Below are positions 26,537 to 35,509 of a stretch of 64,000 nt of DNA, in pieces. Location: the NCBI GenBank assembly GCA_945907425.1, contig CAMDTE010000001.1, forward strand, positions 32,098 through 96,097, given 5' to 3'. A model generated the notes under the pieces. It searched no databases. It saw nothing but the letters and a program-made list of their open reading frames with translations, and was not told the origin of the DNA. The stretch comes from Owenweeksia hongkongensis DSM 17368. GTDB lineage: Bacteria > Bacteroidota > Bacteroidia > Flavobacteriales > Schleiferiaceae. Both the position numbers and the translations under genes were made by a program. How positions within the stretch are numbered: position 1 is the first letter of the stretch; every line of letters begins with the position of its first letter.

Positions 26537-28411
26537 ATGAGCCGTATTCTCTTTAACTTGATCATTACTGTGGTCTTTTTCCCTTTTTCTTCTTCTTCGC
26601 TTTTAGCGCAAAGGGGTTATTGGCAAAACCGCACGGACTACACCCTGAATGTGTCCCTGAATACCGTCAACCATCAATTCGACGGCACGGAAAAATTGGT
26701 TTTCACCAACCACAGTCCCGATACCATAACAGACGTTTTTTATCATCTCTATTTCAATGCCTTTCAGCCGGAAAGCATGATGGACATTCGGTCCAGAAAT
26801 AGTTCCGATCCGGACAGTCGTGTGCGCAATAAAATTGGCCAATTGAAACCTCACGAAATAGGACGGCAGACAGTATCCCTTTTGGCGCAAGACGGAGTTG
26901 CCTTGTTTTATACGGTAGAAGGAACCCTGTTGAAAGCCACTTTGGCTGAACCTCTTTTGCCCGGAGAAGAAACCACATTGGAGTGTCGTTTTTCAGGGCA
27001 AGTTCCTGTGCATATTCGACGAGCGGGGAGAGACAATGCAGAAGGAGTGGATTATTCCATGGCGCAATGGTATCCCAAGCTGGCCGTGTACGATCGGGAG
27101 GGGTGGCACCCCGACCCCTATGTGGCGCGCGAATTTTTTGGCGAGTTTGGAACCTTCGATGTGCGCATTACATTGCCGCAGAAATACACTGTAGCCGCAA
27201 CCGGGATGCCCCAAAAGGTTACAGACGTTTCGTCCAAAAAATCCCCCCTTTCCCCTAAGACCTGGCACTTTATTGCTGAAAATGTGCATGACTTTGTATG
27301 GGCAGCAGATCCGGAATTCGTGCACACACAACAGCAAGTTCCCGAGGGTCCTTTGCTCCATTTTTATCATTTGTCCGATGCCAAAAGCAGCAAACACTGG
27401 GATCGTTTGGCCAAAGACGCGCCCTTGTTTTTTGCCTTTATGGCGCACAAATTTGGCCCGTACGCCTATCCTCAATTCTCCGTTATCCAAGGCGGGGACG
27501 GGGGAATGGAGTACCCCATGGCCACATTGATGATGACGCAAGGGGAAAAATACAATGGATTTTTAGGGTTGTTTGTTCACGAGGCGTGTCACTCTTGGTA
27601 TTATGGAATGATAGCTACCAATGAACAGGCCTACCCGTGGATGGACGAAGGCTTTGCCACCTTTGCAGAGGACGAGGCCATGAATTTTCTAACGGGGGAA
27701 AACAAGCTCAATGCCCACGAAAGTTCCTACAGCGCATACCTAGCCCTTCGCAAACGAAATATCCAAGAGCCTCTGACCACCCCGGCTGATTTGTATCATT
27801 TAAACAGAGCTTATTCGGTCGCCAGTTACTCTATGGGCTCCCTGTTCTTGGTCCAATTGCGCGCCATCATTGGCGAGGAGGCCTTTTGGAAGACCATGCG
27901 CAAATACTATGACGTGTGGAAGTTCAAACACCCTCGGCCAGAAGATTTTCTTCGGGTAGCAGAAAAGGAATCGGGTCAAGTATTGGATTGGTATCTTTCC
28001 TTGTGGACAGGTACCACCAAAGGGATTGACTACGGTATACAAGAGGTTCGGTCCATGGGAAATGGCGCGGCGGAAGTGATCATCCAGCGGATCGGCGAAA
28101 TGCCCATGCCGCTAGAGGTGCGCGTTACCTTGACCAACGGGGCAAAATTTACTTACTCCATTCCCTTAACGCTTACTGAAGGGGGAAGAAAAAGCGATCC
28201 CCACACGCCTTCCTTGCCCTGGGCCTGGACGCACCCAACGTATGCGCTGCGGGTTGGGGCAGGCATGAGTAAAATCGCTAAAATAGAACTCGACCCCGTG
28301 GGTTGGCTGGCTGATGTGGACCGATTGAACAATGTCTACGTTGCGCCCCTAGAGAACGATCCGGCTTCTCAAGTGGATATTCGGCCCGCTACAGAAGAGG
28401 AAAAAGAGTAG
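26537..28411 (+). CDS. M1 family metallopeptidase, secreted
   Basis: This 624-residue zinc peptidase has a signal peptide (FPFSSSSLLAQR, about residues 1-24), the exopeptidase motif GGMEYPMATL, and the HExxH motif as HEACHSWYYG with the third ligand glutamate in MDEGFATFAEDE. Family members remove N-terminal residues from peptides; a periplasmic or outer-membrane site is expected. The C-terminus is a beta domain without a T9SS sorting sequence. The gene converges on rnr with just 3 bp between the stop codons and no terminator in the gap. Confidence 0.92.
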   Translation: MSRILFNLIITVVFFPFSSSSLLAQRGYWQNRTDYTLNVSLNTVNHQFDGTEKLVFTNHSPDTITDVFYHLYFNAFQPESMMDIRSRNSSDPDSRVRNKIGQLKPHEIGRQTVSLLAQDGVALFYTVEGTLLKATLAEPLLPGEETTLECRFSGQVPVHIRRAGRDNAEGVDYSMAQWYPKLAVYDREGWHPDPYVAREFFGEFGTFDVRITLPQKYTVAATGMPQKVTDVSSKKSPLSPKTWHFIAENVHDFVWAADPEFVHTQQQVPEGPLLHFYHLSDAKSSKHWDRLAKDAPLFFAFMAHKFGPYAYPQFSVIQGGDGGMEYPMATLMMTQGEKYNGFLGLFVHEACHSWYYGMIATNEQAYPWMDEGFATFAEDEAMNFLTGENKLNAHESSYSAYLALRKRNIQEPLTTPADLYHLNRAYSVASYSMGSLFLVQLRAIIGEEAFWKTMRKYYDVWKFKHPRPEDFLRVAEKESGQVLDWYLSLWTGTTKGIDYGIQEVRSMGNGAAEVIIQRIGEMPMPLEVRVTLTNGAKFTYSIPLTLTEGGRKSDPHTPSLPWAWTHPTYALRVGAGMSKIAKIELDPVGWLADVDRLNNVYVAPLENDPASQVDIRPATEEEKE

Positions 28412-28414
28412 CCC

Positions 28415-30655
28415 TTATCGTTTTTTTCTGTGGGTTTGTTGCCCTCTCCGAGGAGAAGGAGAGGTGTCCGCCCATTTTCCTGGTTGTTGAACATTTCTTG
28501 GTTCCTCCGTGGATACCAAGCCGAAATCGATTTGCTTCCGTAGTATGTCGACCTGCTTGACGATGATTCGCACCGCATCCCCTAACTGGTATGATTTTCC
28601 ATACCGCTCGCCCATGAGTCGATGGTTGGCGGTGTCTACGCTGTAGTAATCATCTGAAAAATCGCGCAAACGGATCAATCCCTCGCAACCCGTGAGAGGA
28701 ATTTCAACGAAAACACCCCATTCCGTGATTCCAGAAATGACTCCATCCAATTCTTGTCCTACGAACTGTTCCATGTAGACCGCCTGCATGAACTTTATGG
28801 ATGCGCGTTCTGCTTCCGAAGCCGCTTTTTCTCTTTCCGAGGAATGCAAGCAGGCAGGATCCAAATCGTTGTTTTTCTGCGATGTGACTCCGTCCAAATA
28901 CGATTGCAATAACCGGTGCACCATCATGTCTGGATAGCGTCGAATGGGAGAAGTGAAGTGGGTATAATAATCGAATGCCAAGCCATAGTGGCCCACATTC
29001 CCTGTGGAATACACCGCTTTGGCCATGGTTCTGACCGCTAATGTTTCAATCAGGTTTGCCTCAGGGGTTCCTTTTACCTGCGCCAACATAGCATTCAGGG
29101 ATTTCCGAATGGCGTTTCGGCCATCGATGGCCACGGCATATCCAAAAGGACGAACAAAGAGACTCAAATCCGTCAATTTGGAAGGATCGGGATCGTCGTG
29201 GATTCGGTACACCATCGGTTTCCCGGAAGCTTTGTTCCCGGCTCGTCCAATCCATTCCGCTACGCTCACATTGGCTAACAACATGAATTCTTCAATCAGC
29301 TTATTGGAATCTTTGGCCTCCTTTAAAAAGGCCCCGATAGGTTTGTTGTTTTCGTCTAGTTTGAATTTTATTTCGGCTCGATCAAAAGCAATCGCGCCGT
29401 TTTTCATTCTCCTTCCGCGCAGAATTTTAGCCAATCGATCCAGATGCCGAATCTCCTGTGCAATGGGATCCTCCTTTCCTTCCAATACTCCTTGTGCTTC
29501 TTCGTAGGAGAATCGACGAACGGAATGGATAACCGTTCGGCCAAACCATTGATTCACAATCCCCGCTTCGTTGTCCAATTCCAACACGCACGAAAAAGTA
29601 AACTTGTCTTCCTTTGGGCGAAGAGAGCACACTTGATTGCTCAATACCTCGGGAAGCATGGGAACGACTCGATCCACCAAATACACAGAGGTAGCTCGGT
29701 TGTATGCTTCCGCCTCTAGAATGCTGCCCGGCTGAACGTAATGGGTGACGTCTGCAATGTGGATTCCTACCTCCGTGTTCCCGTTGGGCAATCGTTGATA
29801 GGAAAGGGCATCGTCAAAATCTTTAGCATCTGCCGGATCGATGGTAAAAGTTAAAATATCTCTGAAGTCACGGCGACGCGCTACTTCTTTAGGGTCCAAC
29901 GTCAACGAAATAGCGGCGGCCTCTTGTTCCACTTCCACAGGAAAATCATAAGGCAATCCGTATTCTTCCAAAATCGCGTGAATCTCTGTGGCATGTTCTC
30001 CGGGCTTTCCTAACACTTTGATCACTTCCCCTAGGGGGTTGAATTTGGAATTGTTCCATTCCATCAACTGAACAACCACGACGTCGCCATTTTTAGCGCC
30101 GTTCAACTTGTCTTTGGGGAGGTAAAAATCCTTTCCGACCCGCCGATTGTCCGTCAACAAAAAGGCATGTTGAGGTGTAAGGTCCAATGTCCCAACAAAC
30201 GAAGTTCTCTTCCGGTGAATTACTTCGACGATTTCTCCTTCTTGCCGACCCCTTTGTTTCGATGAAAACAAGAGAACCTTCACTTTGTCTCCATTGAAAG
30301 CCGTTCCGGTATGATTTTCTCGAATGTATACATCCTCTGGCAGACCGGTTCCTGTAATATATCCCGTTCCCGATTGCGTCAAATCCAATGTGCCTTCCAC
30401 GTAGCGCTCTTCAAAATAGAGTCGAAATACATTGACTGGTTCTTCCACGGCTTGCTGTGTGCGCACCAACAACTCCAAAGCGCTGCGCACCAACGGTCTT
30501 CCGCCTGCATGGGGCAATCCGATGTCTACGGCTAAATCATCCAGTGCGAACCGCCTTCCCGGACTGTTCTGTAGTCGTTTGAATATTTTGGTGGCCAAGG
30601 TCGATACGTCCATCGAACGATGCACCTTGTTTTTTTTAGGGCCTTTTTTCGGCAT
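28415..30655 (-). CDS. rnr: Ribonuclease R
   Basis: This processive 3'-5' exoribonuclease degrades structured RNA. The 746-residue protein has N-terminal helix-turn-helix and cold-shock domains (DLTQSGTGYITGTG), the RNB catalytic domain with IDPADAKDFDDALS near residue 280, and a C-terminal S1 domain (ELDGVISGITEWGVFVEIP). It ends in a basic tail RRGQQTHRKKR, and the N-terminus KKGPKKNK is basic too. The order and length fit RNase R better than RNase II. The minus-strand sequence GACCTTTA ends 4 nt before the ATG, a degenerate version of the usual -7 box. Confidence 0.95.
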   Translation of the reverse strand: MPKKGPKKNKVHRSMDVSTLATKIFKRLQNSPGRRFALDDLAVDIGLPHAGGRPLVRSALELLVRTQQAVEEPVNVFRLYFEERYVEGTLDLTQSGTGYITGTGLPEDVYIRENHTGTAFNGDKVKVLLFSSKQRGRQEGEIVEVIHRKRTSFVGTLDLTPQHAFLLTDNRRVGKDFYLPKDKLNGAKNGDVVVVQLMEWNNSKFNPLGEVIKVLGKPGEHATEIHAILEEYGLPYDFPVEVEQEAAAISLTLDPKEVARRRDFRDILTFTIDPADAKDFDDALSYQRLPNGNTEVGIHIADVTHYVQPGSILEAEAYNRATSVYLVDRVVPMLPEVLSNQVCSLRPKEDKFTFSCVLELDNEAGIVNQWFGRTVIHSVRRFSYEEAQGVLEGKEDPIAQEIRHLDRLAKILRGRRMKNGAIAFDRAEIKFKLDENNKPIGAFLKEAKDSNKLIEEFMLLANVSVAEWIGRAGNKASGKPMVYRIHDDPDPSKLTDLSLFVRPFGYAVAIDGRNAIRKSLNAMLAQVKGTPEANLIETLAVRTMAKAVYSTGNVGHYGLAFDYYTHFTSPIRRYPDMMVHRLLQSYLDGVTSQKNNDLDPACLHSSEREKAASEAERASIKFMQAVYMEQFVGQELDGVISGITEWGVFVEIPLTGCEGLIRLRDFSDDYYSVDTANHRLMGERYGKSYQLGDAVRIIVKQVDILRKQIDFGLVSTEEPRNVQQPGKWADTSPSPRRGQQTHRKKR

Positions 30656-30819
30656 ACTGTAAAGGTCGGTATAATAATCGGGGTGTTTCTTGTGAAAAGG
30701 TTAAACTTTGCCTTGTTTTCATTGTGGCACAATCCTTGCCTTTTCGCTCTTGGCCTTGTCTGATGGTTTTTCTATCGGCTTTCGGCTGATTGTATAAATA
30801 GTTCTTAAACCACCTACAC

Positions 30820-31704
30820 ATGAAAAATTATTTTATCAAAACTATTTCCATTGCTTTTACTATGTTCCTGTCTTTCAGCATGTTCGGACAAGAAGTAACA
30901 ACTCCAGCTGTCCCAGCCAATAACAAGGCGGAAGAAACCATCGTCCCCATTTTGCCATCAGAGGTTGCAGATAGCGTTGCTCTGGAAGTGGAACTTAGCA
31001 TCGAGGACGGCGAAAGGATCATCAAAAAGAAAAAATGGAAGAGCAGTTACCAAACCTTTGATGTTTCCACAGGGGCATCTTTCTGGCTCGTCCCCAATGA
31101 ATTCTCAGACGCTTGGACAAACTATTCGGGTACAGGCGCTCTTTCAGAGAAATCTCATTTTTTACAACTGGCGCACTACACTCATCATCGTCTGTTTTTT
31201 AAGCGCTCCCCCCTTTGGCTTAAAACAGGTGTACAGCTGAATACTCAACTGTACTCTTTTGACCAAAATGTCAATGTGATCAAATACAATGATATTCTCG
31301 GATACGATGGAATACTCTTTGAAAACATCACGCAAAACGGAGAGACCGCCCGCCACAATTCCTTGTCTGTTTCTACACTGGAAATTCCCTTGCTGTTGGT
31401 TTTTGATCCGAGCCGTAGGGGAGATAAGAAATTCACGGTAGCCGCCGGAGGATATGCTGGACTTCGCCTCGGAGGTGCTACGCGATTTGTTGTCTACCGG
31501 GATTATAGCGGGGCCATTTACCGAGAGGAAACCGTTAACGACTTTTACACCAGCCGTGTTTCTTATGGTTTGCAAGCACAGGTGGGCTACAAACACGTAA
31601 AATTGAGCGGTCGTTTGGGAATGAATACTGTTTTTAGACAAGACAAGGACGATGCCACCGGAGGTGTAGTACCTGCATCCGTTGGATTGGGCTGGTCTTT
31701 TTGA
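30820..31704 (+). CDS. Predicted outer-membrane beta-barrel protein
   Basis: This 294-residue protein has a Sec signal (residues 1-23, ending FSMFGQ) and then an acidic segment EVELSIEDGERIIKKKKWKSS. The rest is rich in alternating hydrophobic/aromatic beta strands (YQTFDVSTGASFWLVP, YAGLRLGGATRFVVYR, YGLQAQVGYKHVKLSGRLG) and it ends VPASVGLGWSF, with the terminal Phe typical of Bam-assembled barrels. It looks like a small porin-family or PorT-like barrel, but I cannot name it. The 164 bp before it hold the rnr start and no clear promoter for this gene. It ends at a strong hairpin. Confidence 0.7.
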   Translation: MKNYFIKTISIAFTMFLSFSMFGQEVTTPAVPANNKAEETIVPILPSEVADSVALEVELSIEDGERIIKKKKWKSSYQTFDVSTGASFWLVPNEFSDAWTNYSGTGALSEKSHFLQLAHYTHHRLFFKRSPLWLKTGVQLNTQLYSFDQNVNVIKYNDILGYDGILFENITQNGETARHNSLSVSTLEIPLLLVFDPSRRGDKKFTVAAGGYAGLRLGGATRFVVYRDYSGAIYREETVNDFYTSRVSYGLQAQVGYKHVKLSGRLGMNTVFRQDKDDATGGVVPASVGLGWSF

Positions 31705-31719
31705 TCGGGGGTAAAGCGG

Positions 31720-31769
31720 GGTAATCCGCGGTATCAAGGAATCTCCTTGACGCCGCTGATTACCTTTTT
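31720..31769 (+). terminator. Long hairpin terminator overlapping the envC-like stop codon
   Basis: A 45-nt hairpin at 31720-31764 has outer stem ggtaatc/gattacc, a bulge, gcgg/ccgc, then tcaagga/tccttga closing an atc loop, and is followed by ttttt. It ends the upstream barrel gene. Its 3' arm and T run are also the last codons and stop (31760-31762) of the convergent gene. Confidence 0.85.
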
Positions 31770-33184
31770 ATCCAAAACGACGGATCCTGGTTATAGGTAT
31801 CCTTCCACAGTTCAAAATGCAGGGTCGCTTGATCTGTTTCTGCGTCCGTAGCAATTTTCCCTAACGACTGCTTGTGGCTGACTTTATCTCCCGCCTTTAC
31901 AAACACCTCGGCCAAATTGGAGTACACGGTGAAATACTGTCCGTGCTTTACCAACACCGCCTTGTTTGCCCCAGGGATTCGTATTACCGTAGAAACTTCA
32001 CCTTCAAAAACGGCTCTGGCTGTTGAGCCCGTCGTTGTGGCGATATCGATTCCAGGATTTTTAATGGTCACTCCAGAGGTGCCGGGAACCGGGTTTTCAC
32101 CAAAGGGCTGAATGACGATTCCTCTCTCCACAGGCCAGGGAAGCGCTCCTCGATTCAATTCAAAATTCTTCGATACCAAGGAGGCCTCGGGCGTCATGGC
32201 AAAGGCTTTGGCTGTTGCGCTTGCCGTAGAAGCGGCGCCAGCGGGTGCCGGATTGTTGGTTGCCGTTCGTTTTTTAGAAATCAACTGTTTCAGCTGGACA
32301 TTGTTCATTTTGTCCGTGTAGTCCGTTCCTTGGGCGAGGCCAATGGACGTCGCTTCCTTTTCCAGGGCGTCTCTTTCTGCTTTCTCCCGCGCTTTGCGCA
32401 TCTCATCCGCGATCAATCCTTGAATTTGTCGCTCCAATTTTTGCAATTCCCCTTTCTTTTTCTTGATGTCTCCCAGGATTTTTCCCTCTTGCTTTGCCAA
32501 CTTGGACACGGCCAGCTCGCGTTGTGATTTTTCTTTAACCAACACTTGCTTTTGCTGTACTTCTTGTGAAAGCAATACCTTTTTCTGGCCTTTTTGTTGT
32601 TGTAAAATCCCTATTTGTACTTCTTTCTTCTTTTGAAGACCTAGGATCTCCTCCACTTGCTGTGCTCGAAAACGTGCGTATTGGCGCAAAAAATACAAGC
32701 GTTTGATCGCCTGGTTCACCGATTGCGAGGAGAAAACAAAAGCCCATTGGGTCACGTACGTTTTTCTCCTTTGGGCCATGCGCAGCATTCCTGCGTATTT
32801 CTTTTTCAAGCTATTTATTTCACTATCCATGGAGTGAATAGCCTCCTTCTGCGCGCCTATTTGGTTGTCCAAAAGGGAAACCTCTCGGTCAATGGTGTGG
32901 ATCAACGCCTCTCTTGCACGCACTTTTTGTTCCAGCGCACGCACTTGACTCACAGACAATTGTTTGTCTGTTCTTGTCTTTTTTAAAATGGAATTGGCCA
33001 GATCTATTTCGTCCTGCAATTGCACCTTCCGTTGCTGCAATGCTTCCTTTTTCCCCGGAGTTTGGCCTCCTGCAGGCGGCGCGTAAAAGACGCACAAAAA
33101 GACGCTCAATAAAATGCTCAACAGAACGCTGGAGGCAGGAAAATGTTTACGGGCGGATGCGTGCAAAACCACTGGGTATTTCAA
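31760..33184 (-). CDS. EnvC-like murein hydrolase activator with degenerate LytM domain
   Basis: The 474-residue product has a signal peptide, a long coiled coil (about residues 45-290, rich in Lys/Glu/Gln) and a C-terminal LytM/M23 fold (about 350-470). The catalytic residues are lost: the HxxxD motif reads NPGID, and the later zinc histidines read TVYSNL and LHFEL. E. coli EnvC is likewise inactive and switches on amidases during division, so this is most likely such an activator. The start is uncertain: a TTG at 33184 or a GTG at 33172, both inside the end of the DUF4292 gene; no ATG is available. Confidence 0.85.
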   Translation of the reverse strand: MKYPVVLHASARKHFPASSVLLSILLSVFLCVFYAPPAGGQTPGKKEALQQRKVQLQDEIDLANSILKKTRTDKQLSVSQVRALEQKVRAREALIHTIDREVSLLDNQIGAQKEAIHSMDSEINSLKKKYAGMLRMAQRRKTYVTQWAFVFSSQSVNQAIKRLYFLRQYARFRAQQVEEILGLQKKKEVQIGILQQQKGQKKVLLSQEVQQKQVLVKEKSQRELAVSKLAKQEGKILGDIKKKKGELQKLERQIQGLIADEMRKAREKAERDALEKEATSIGLAQGTDYTDKMNNVQLKQLISKKRTATNNPAPAGAASTASATAKAFAMTPEASLVSKNFELNRGALPWPVERGIVIQPFGENPVPGTSGVTIKNPGIDIATTTGSTARAVFEGEVSTVIRIPGANKAVLVKHGQYFTVYSNLAEVFVKAGDKVSHKQSLGKIATDAETDQATLHFELWKDTYNQDPSFWIKR

Positions 33185-33920
33185 AGGGGAAATGTAGAGC
33201 TTTCTCTCGAATCTGTTCGTTGTGTTGCATTTCGATTTTTAGAGGCGAGGAGCCACTTTCTGTGTGTATCCAAATCTCGGACGCGTTGGGATACTCCACT
33301 CGTACTGTCCCCGACGGATGCTCCACCCTTTGCGAAAGAACTCTGTACGGGAAATCCGTAGACACCTCTATACTAAATCGCCCGCTTCCCTCCACGTCCG
33401 AGGAGAGAATCCAACGATCCGATTGGATGTCCAAGGATGAATGTATTCTTTGTTCCATCGTGGGAATGTACAGTGGCCTGCCATACCACAGCGAGAAAAG
33501 CATATGAAAGTCAAACGGAATCCCCACGGAACTGGCTAATTTTTGCGGAGATTCCCCGGCCCATATTTGTTGTAAACGACTGAATGCCAGGGCGGTGTCT
33601 GGTTTGATTTGTGCGCGCAATACTTTGATGCCCAACAAAGGGTCGGAAATATCCATCCAAAAAAGAGTGTCGTAAGCTGTTCGCACATCGTACCGCAGCG
33701 TATACGATTTGCCTCCCATCTCTGCTCTCGCTGTTCCCAGAGTGCGAAGCATGGTCGTGTCCACGGCCTGTGCGGCACTGATCAATCCCCACACGATGTC
33801 TGCGGTCATTCGAGGGATTGGGGTGGGCGGCGTGGGGTCTGTTGACGGAAGGGGGATGCTCTTGCATCCCACGGCCATCAAGAGACCCATTCCAAATGCT
33901 GCATTTTTGATAAAACTCAT
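33147..33920 (-). CDS. DUF4292 lipoprotein
   Basis: This 257-residue protein has a lipobox LMAVGCKSIP with the cysteine at about residue 19. The body (TADIVWGLISAAQAVDTTML, then RYDVRTAYDTLFWMDISDPLLGIKVLRAQI) matches the DUF4292 family of Bacteroidota, which has a LolB/LolA-like fold by reputation. A role in lipoprotein or glycolipid handling at the outer membrane is inference only. The ATG at 33920 gives the lipobox position and overlaps the TPR gene stop in an ATGA junction. It lies between the TPR and EnvC-like genes in one operon, as in other Bacteroidota. Confidence 0.85.
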   Translation of the reverse strand: MSFIKNAAFGMGLLMAVGCKSIPLPSTDPTPPTPIPRMTADIVWGLISAAQAVDTTMLRTLGTARAEMGGKSYTLRYDVRTAYDTLFWMDISDPLLGIKVLRAQIKPDTALAFSRLQQIWAGESPQKLASSVGIPFDFHMLFSLWYGRPLYIPTMEQRIHSSLDIQSDRWILSSDVEGSGRFSIEVSTDFPYRVLSQRVEHPSGTVRVEYPNASEIWIHTESGSSPLKIEMQHNEQIREKALHFPFEIPSGFARIRP

Positions 33921-35509
33921 AATCCCTTTGCTTTTAGTGCCCTTTCGATGGCTTGTTGGTGCTCTACTACCCCAGCGTCTTGTGCGCCACCGGCTGCTAA
34001 GCATCGTTCCATGGCTACCCACGCCTGAGGCAAGTCCCCTTTTTTATACAAAACATAGGCCAGTGTGTCCAAATACTCGTAAGAAATAGGGGATTGGCGT
34101 TTTTGACATTCTGCCAGGACGCGTTGCATCAACACCAAAGCATAGTCCACCCTTTCCCCTCGCACCGCCAAAAAATAGGCGTAATTGTTCAAGGCAGGCA
34201 AAAATGTCGGTTGCTTGGACAGTATGTATTCAAAGGCTTCATTGCTGGCTTGGGGATCTCCCAGTCGATGATGCACCTCGGCGATTTGTGTATACAATTG
34301 AAAATGGAGTTCGGGGACGGACAGGGAATACGGAAGGCCGGAGGTGTAAGCAGACAAGGCCTCTTTCCATTTTTTTTGTCCTTGCAACGCCATGCCCCAA
34401 TGAAAATAAGCGGCGGCTTTGAGCGGATACGATTCTACGGCGTACAACGCGTCCGACTCCCACTCTGCATACGCTTTTGCTTCAGCGTCTGCCACCAACA
34501 AGCTTTGGTGAATAAGCCACAAATCACCTCCGGGCAACCGCAGAGCGGTTCGCCAAAAACCGCGCGCCTCCTCCATCCGGTTCCGGTGACTGTACACATC
34601 GGCAGACAGCGCCCACCCTTTGGGATTCTCTGGGTGAGTCGTTCGCAGAGCATTCACCAGATTCAAGGCCTCCTTCGAGGTAAGTAGCGACAGTACCATT
34701 TTGATTTTCTGATCGATATCCAACGCGGGCTCTTCCATGGCAAATACTCGATGCATAGCGGCAGAATCGTGCTGTTGAAGGGATTCATACGCAGAGGAAA
34801 GCCCCAAGTGTGCGCGTCCGTCGTTAGGAAAATCGCGCAGCGCCTTTTGAAAGACACTTTTTGCCTCAGCGTATCGGTGCAATTGCAAGAGCGTAGAGGC
34901 GTGCATGCCCAGCATTTCCAGTGGCTCTGGACACACCAACAGGGTTTCTTTTTGAATGCGAAGCACGCGCTCCGGGTCTGTTGACAACAACAATTGTGTC
35001 AAAAACTGCGTTCCTTCTGGTGTTCGTCCCGTCGCTTTTTCTGCCGCTTCTACAAAACGTACGGCCACGTGTATTTCTCCCTGCTCTTGCGCTACTGCGG
35101 CACTTTCAAAGCAGAGAGCAGGATCTTGATCCCCCCTGGCGACAAGGGAGTCCGTTGCGGAAAAAAAAGACTGCCAATTCCCAGCTTCCAAATGAAGCGA
35201 CCTTTCCAGCCGCCATCCCCACAGGTTGGTGGGGTCAATCCGAACGGCTCGATGGGCCCTATCCAGTGCCTTTTTGTACTCTCCATCCAAGGCGTACAAT
35301 TCAGCAACGCTGTAATGGGCCGCGTAATGGGTGTTGTCCTTGGCGATGATTTTTTCATACAGGGCAATGGCTCCCTTTCGATCGCCCGATTCCTTTCTGC
35401 GAATGGCCTCAAAGGTCCACCGAGACAAATCCTCAGTGGGCAGTCGTTGTGCGTTAACGGCCCCGAGAGGTCCGATCAGTAAAACAAGAGAGAAGATCCA
35501 CCGAATCAC
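33917..35509 (-). CDS. Tetratricopeptide repeat protein, secreted
   Basis: The 530-residue protein starts with a signal peptide (MIRWIFSLVLLIGPLGAVNAQ) and carries TPR-like helical repeats throughout, e.g. DRKGAIALYEKIIAKDNTHYA, YKKALDRAHRAVRIDPTN, WKEALSAYTSGLPY and DYALVLMQRVLAECQ. It is probably periplasmic and binds protein partners. The GTG at 35509 is preferred to a TTG 15 nt upstream because it gives a perfect signal peptide and a GTGA overlap with the upstream stop, like the other junctions here. It is followed by the DUF4292 and EnvC-like genes. Confidence 0.88.
   Translation of the reverse strand: MIRWIFSLVLLIGPLGAVNAQRLPTEDLSRWTFEAIRRKESGDRKGAIALYEKIIAKDNTHYAAHYSVAELYALDGEYKKALDRAHRAVRIDPTNLWGWRLERSLHLEAGNWQSFFSATDSLVARGDQDPALCFESAAVAQEQGEIHVAVRFVEAAEKATGRTPEGTQFLTQLLLSTDPERVLRIQKETLLVCPEPLEMLGMHASTLLQLHRYAEAKSVFQKALRDFPNDGRAHLGLSSAYESLQQHDSAAMHRVFAMEEPALDIDQKIKMVLSLLTSKEALNLVNALRTTHPENPKGWALSADVYSHRNRMEEARGFWRTALRLPGGDLWLIHQSLLVADAEAKAYAEWESDALYAVESYPLKAAAYFHWGMALQGQKKWKEALSAYTSGLPYSLSVPELHFQLYTQIAEVHHRLGDPQASNEAFEYILSKQPTFLPALNNYAYFLAVRGERVDYALVLMQRVLAECQKRQSPISYEYLDTLAYVLYKKGDLPQAWVAMERCLAAGGAQDAGVVEHQQAIERALKAKGL

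Noticed and set aside
30656..30819. Riboswitch or small RNA upstream of the barrel gene
   Set aside because: The 164 bp hold poly-T-rich sequence and a poor -7-like aaactttg, but no paired structure I could defend.
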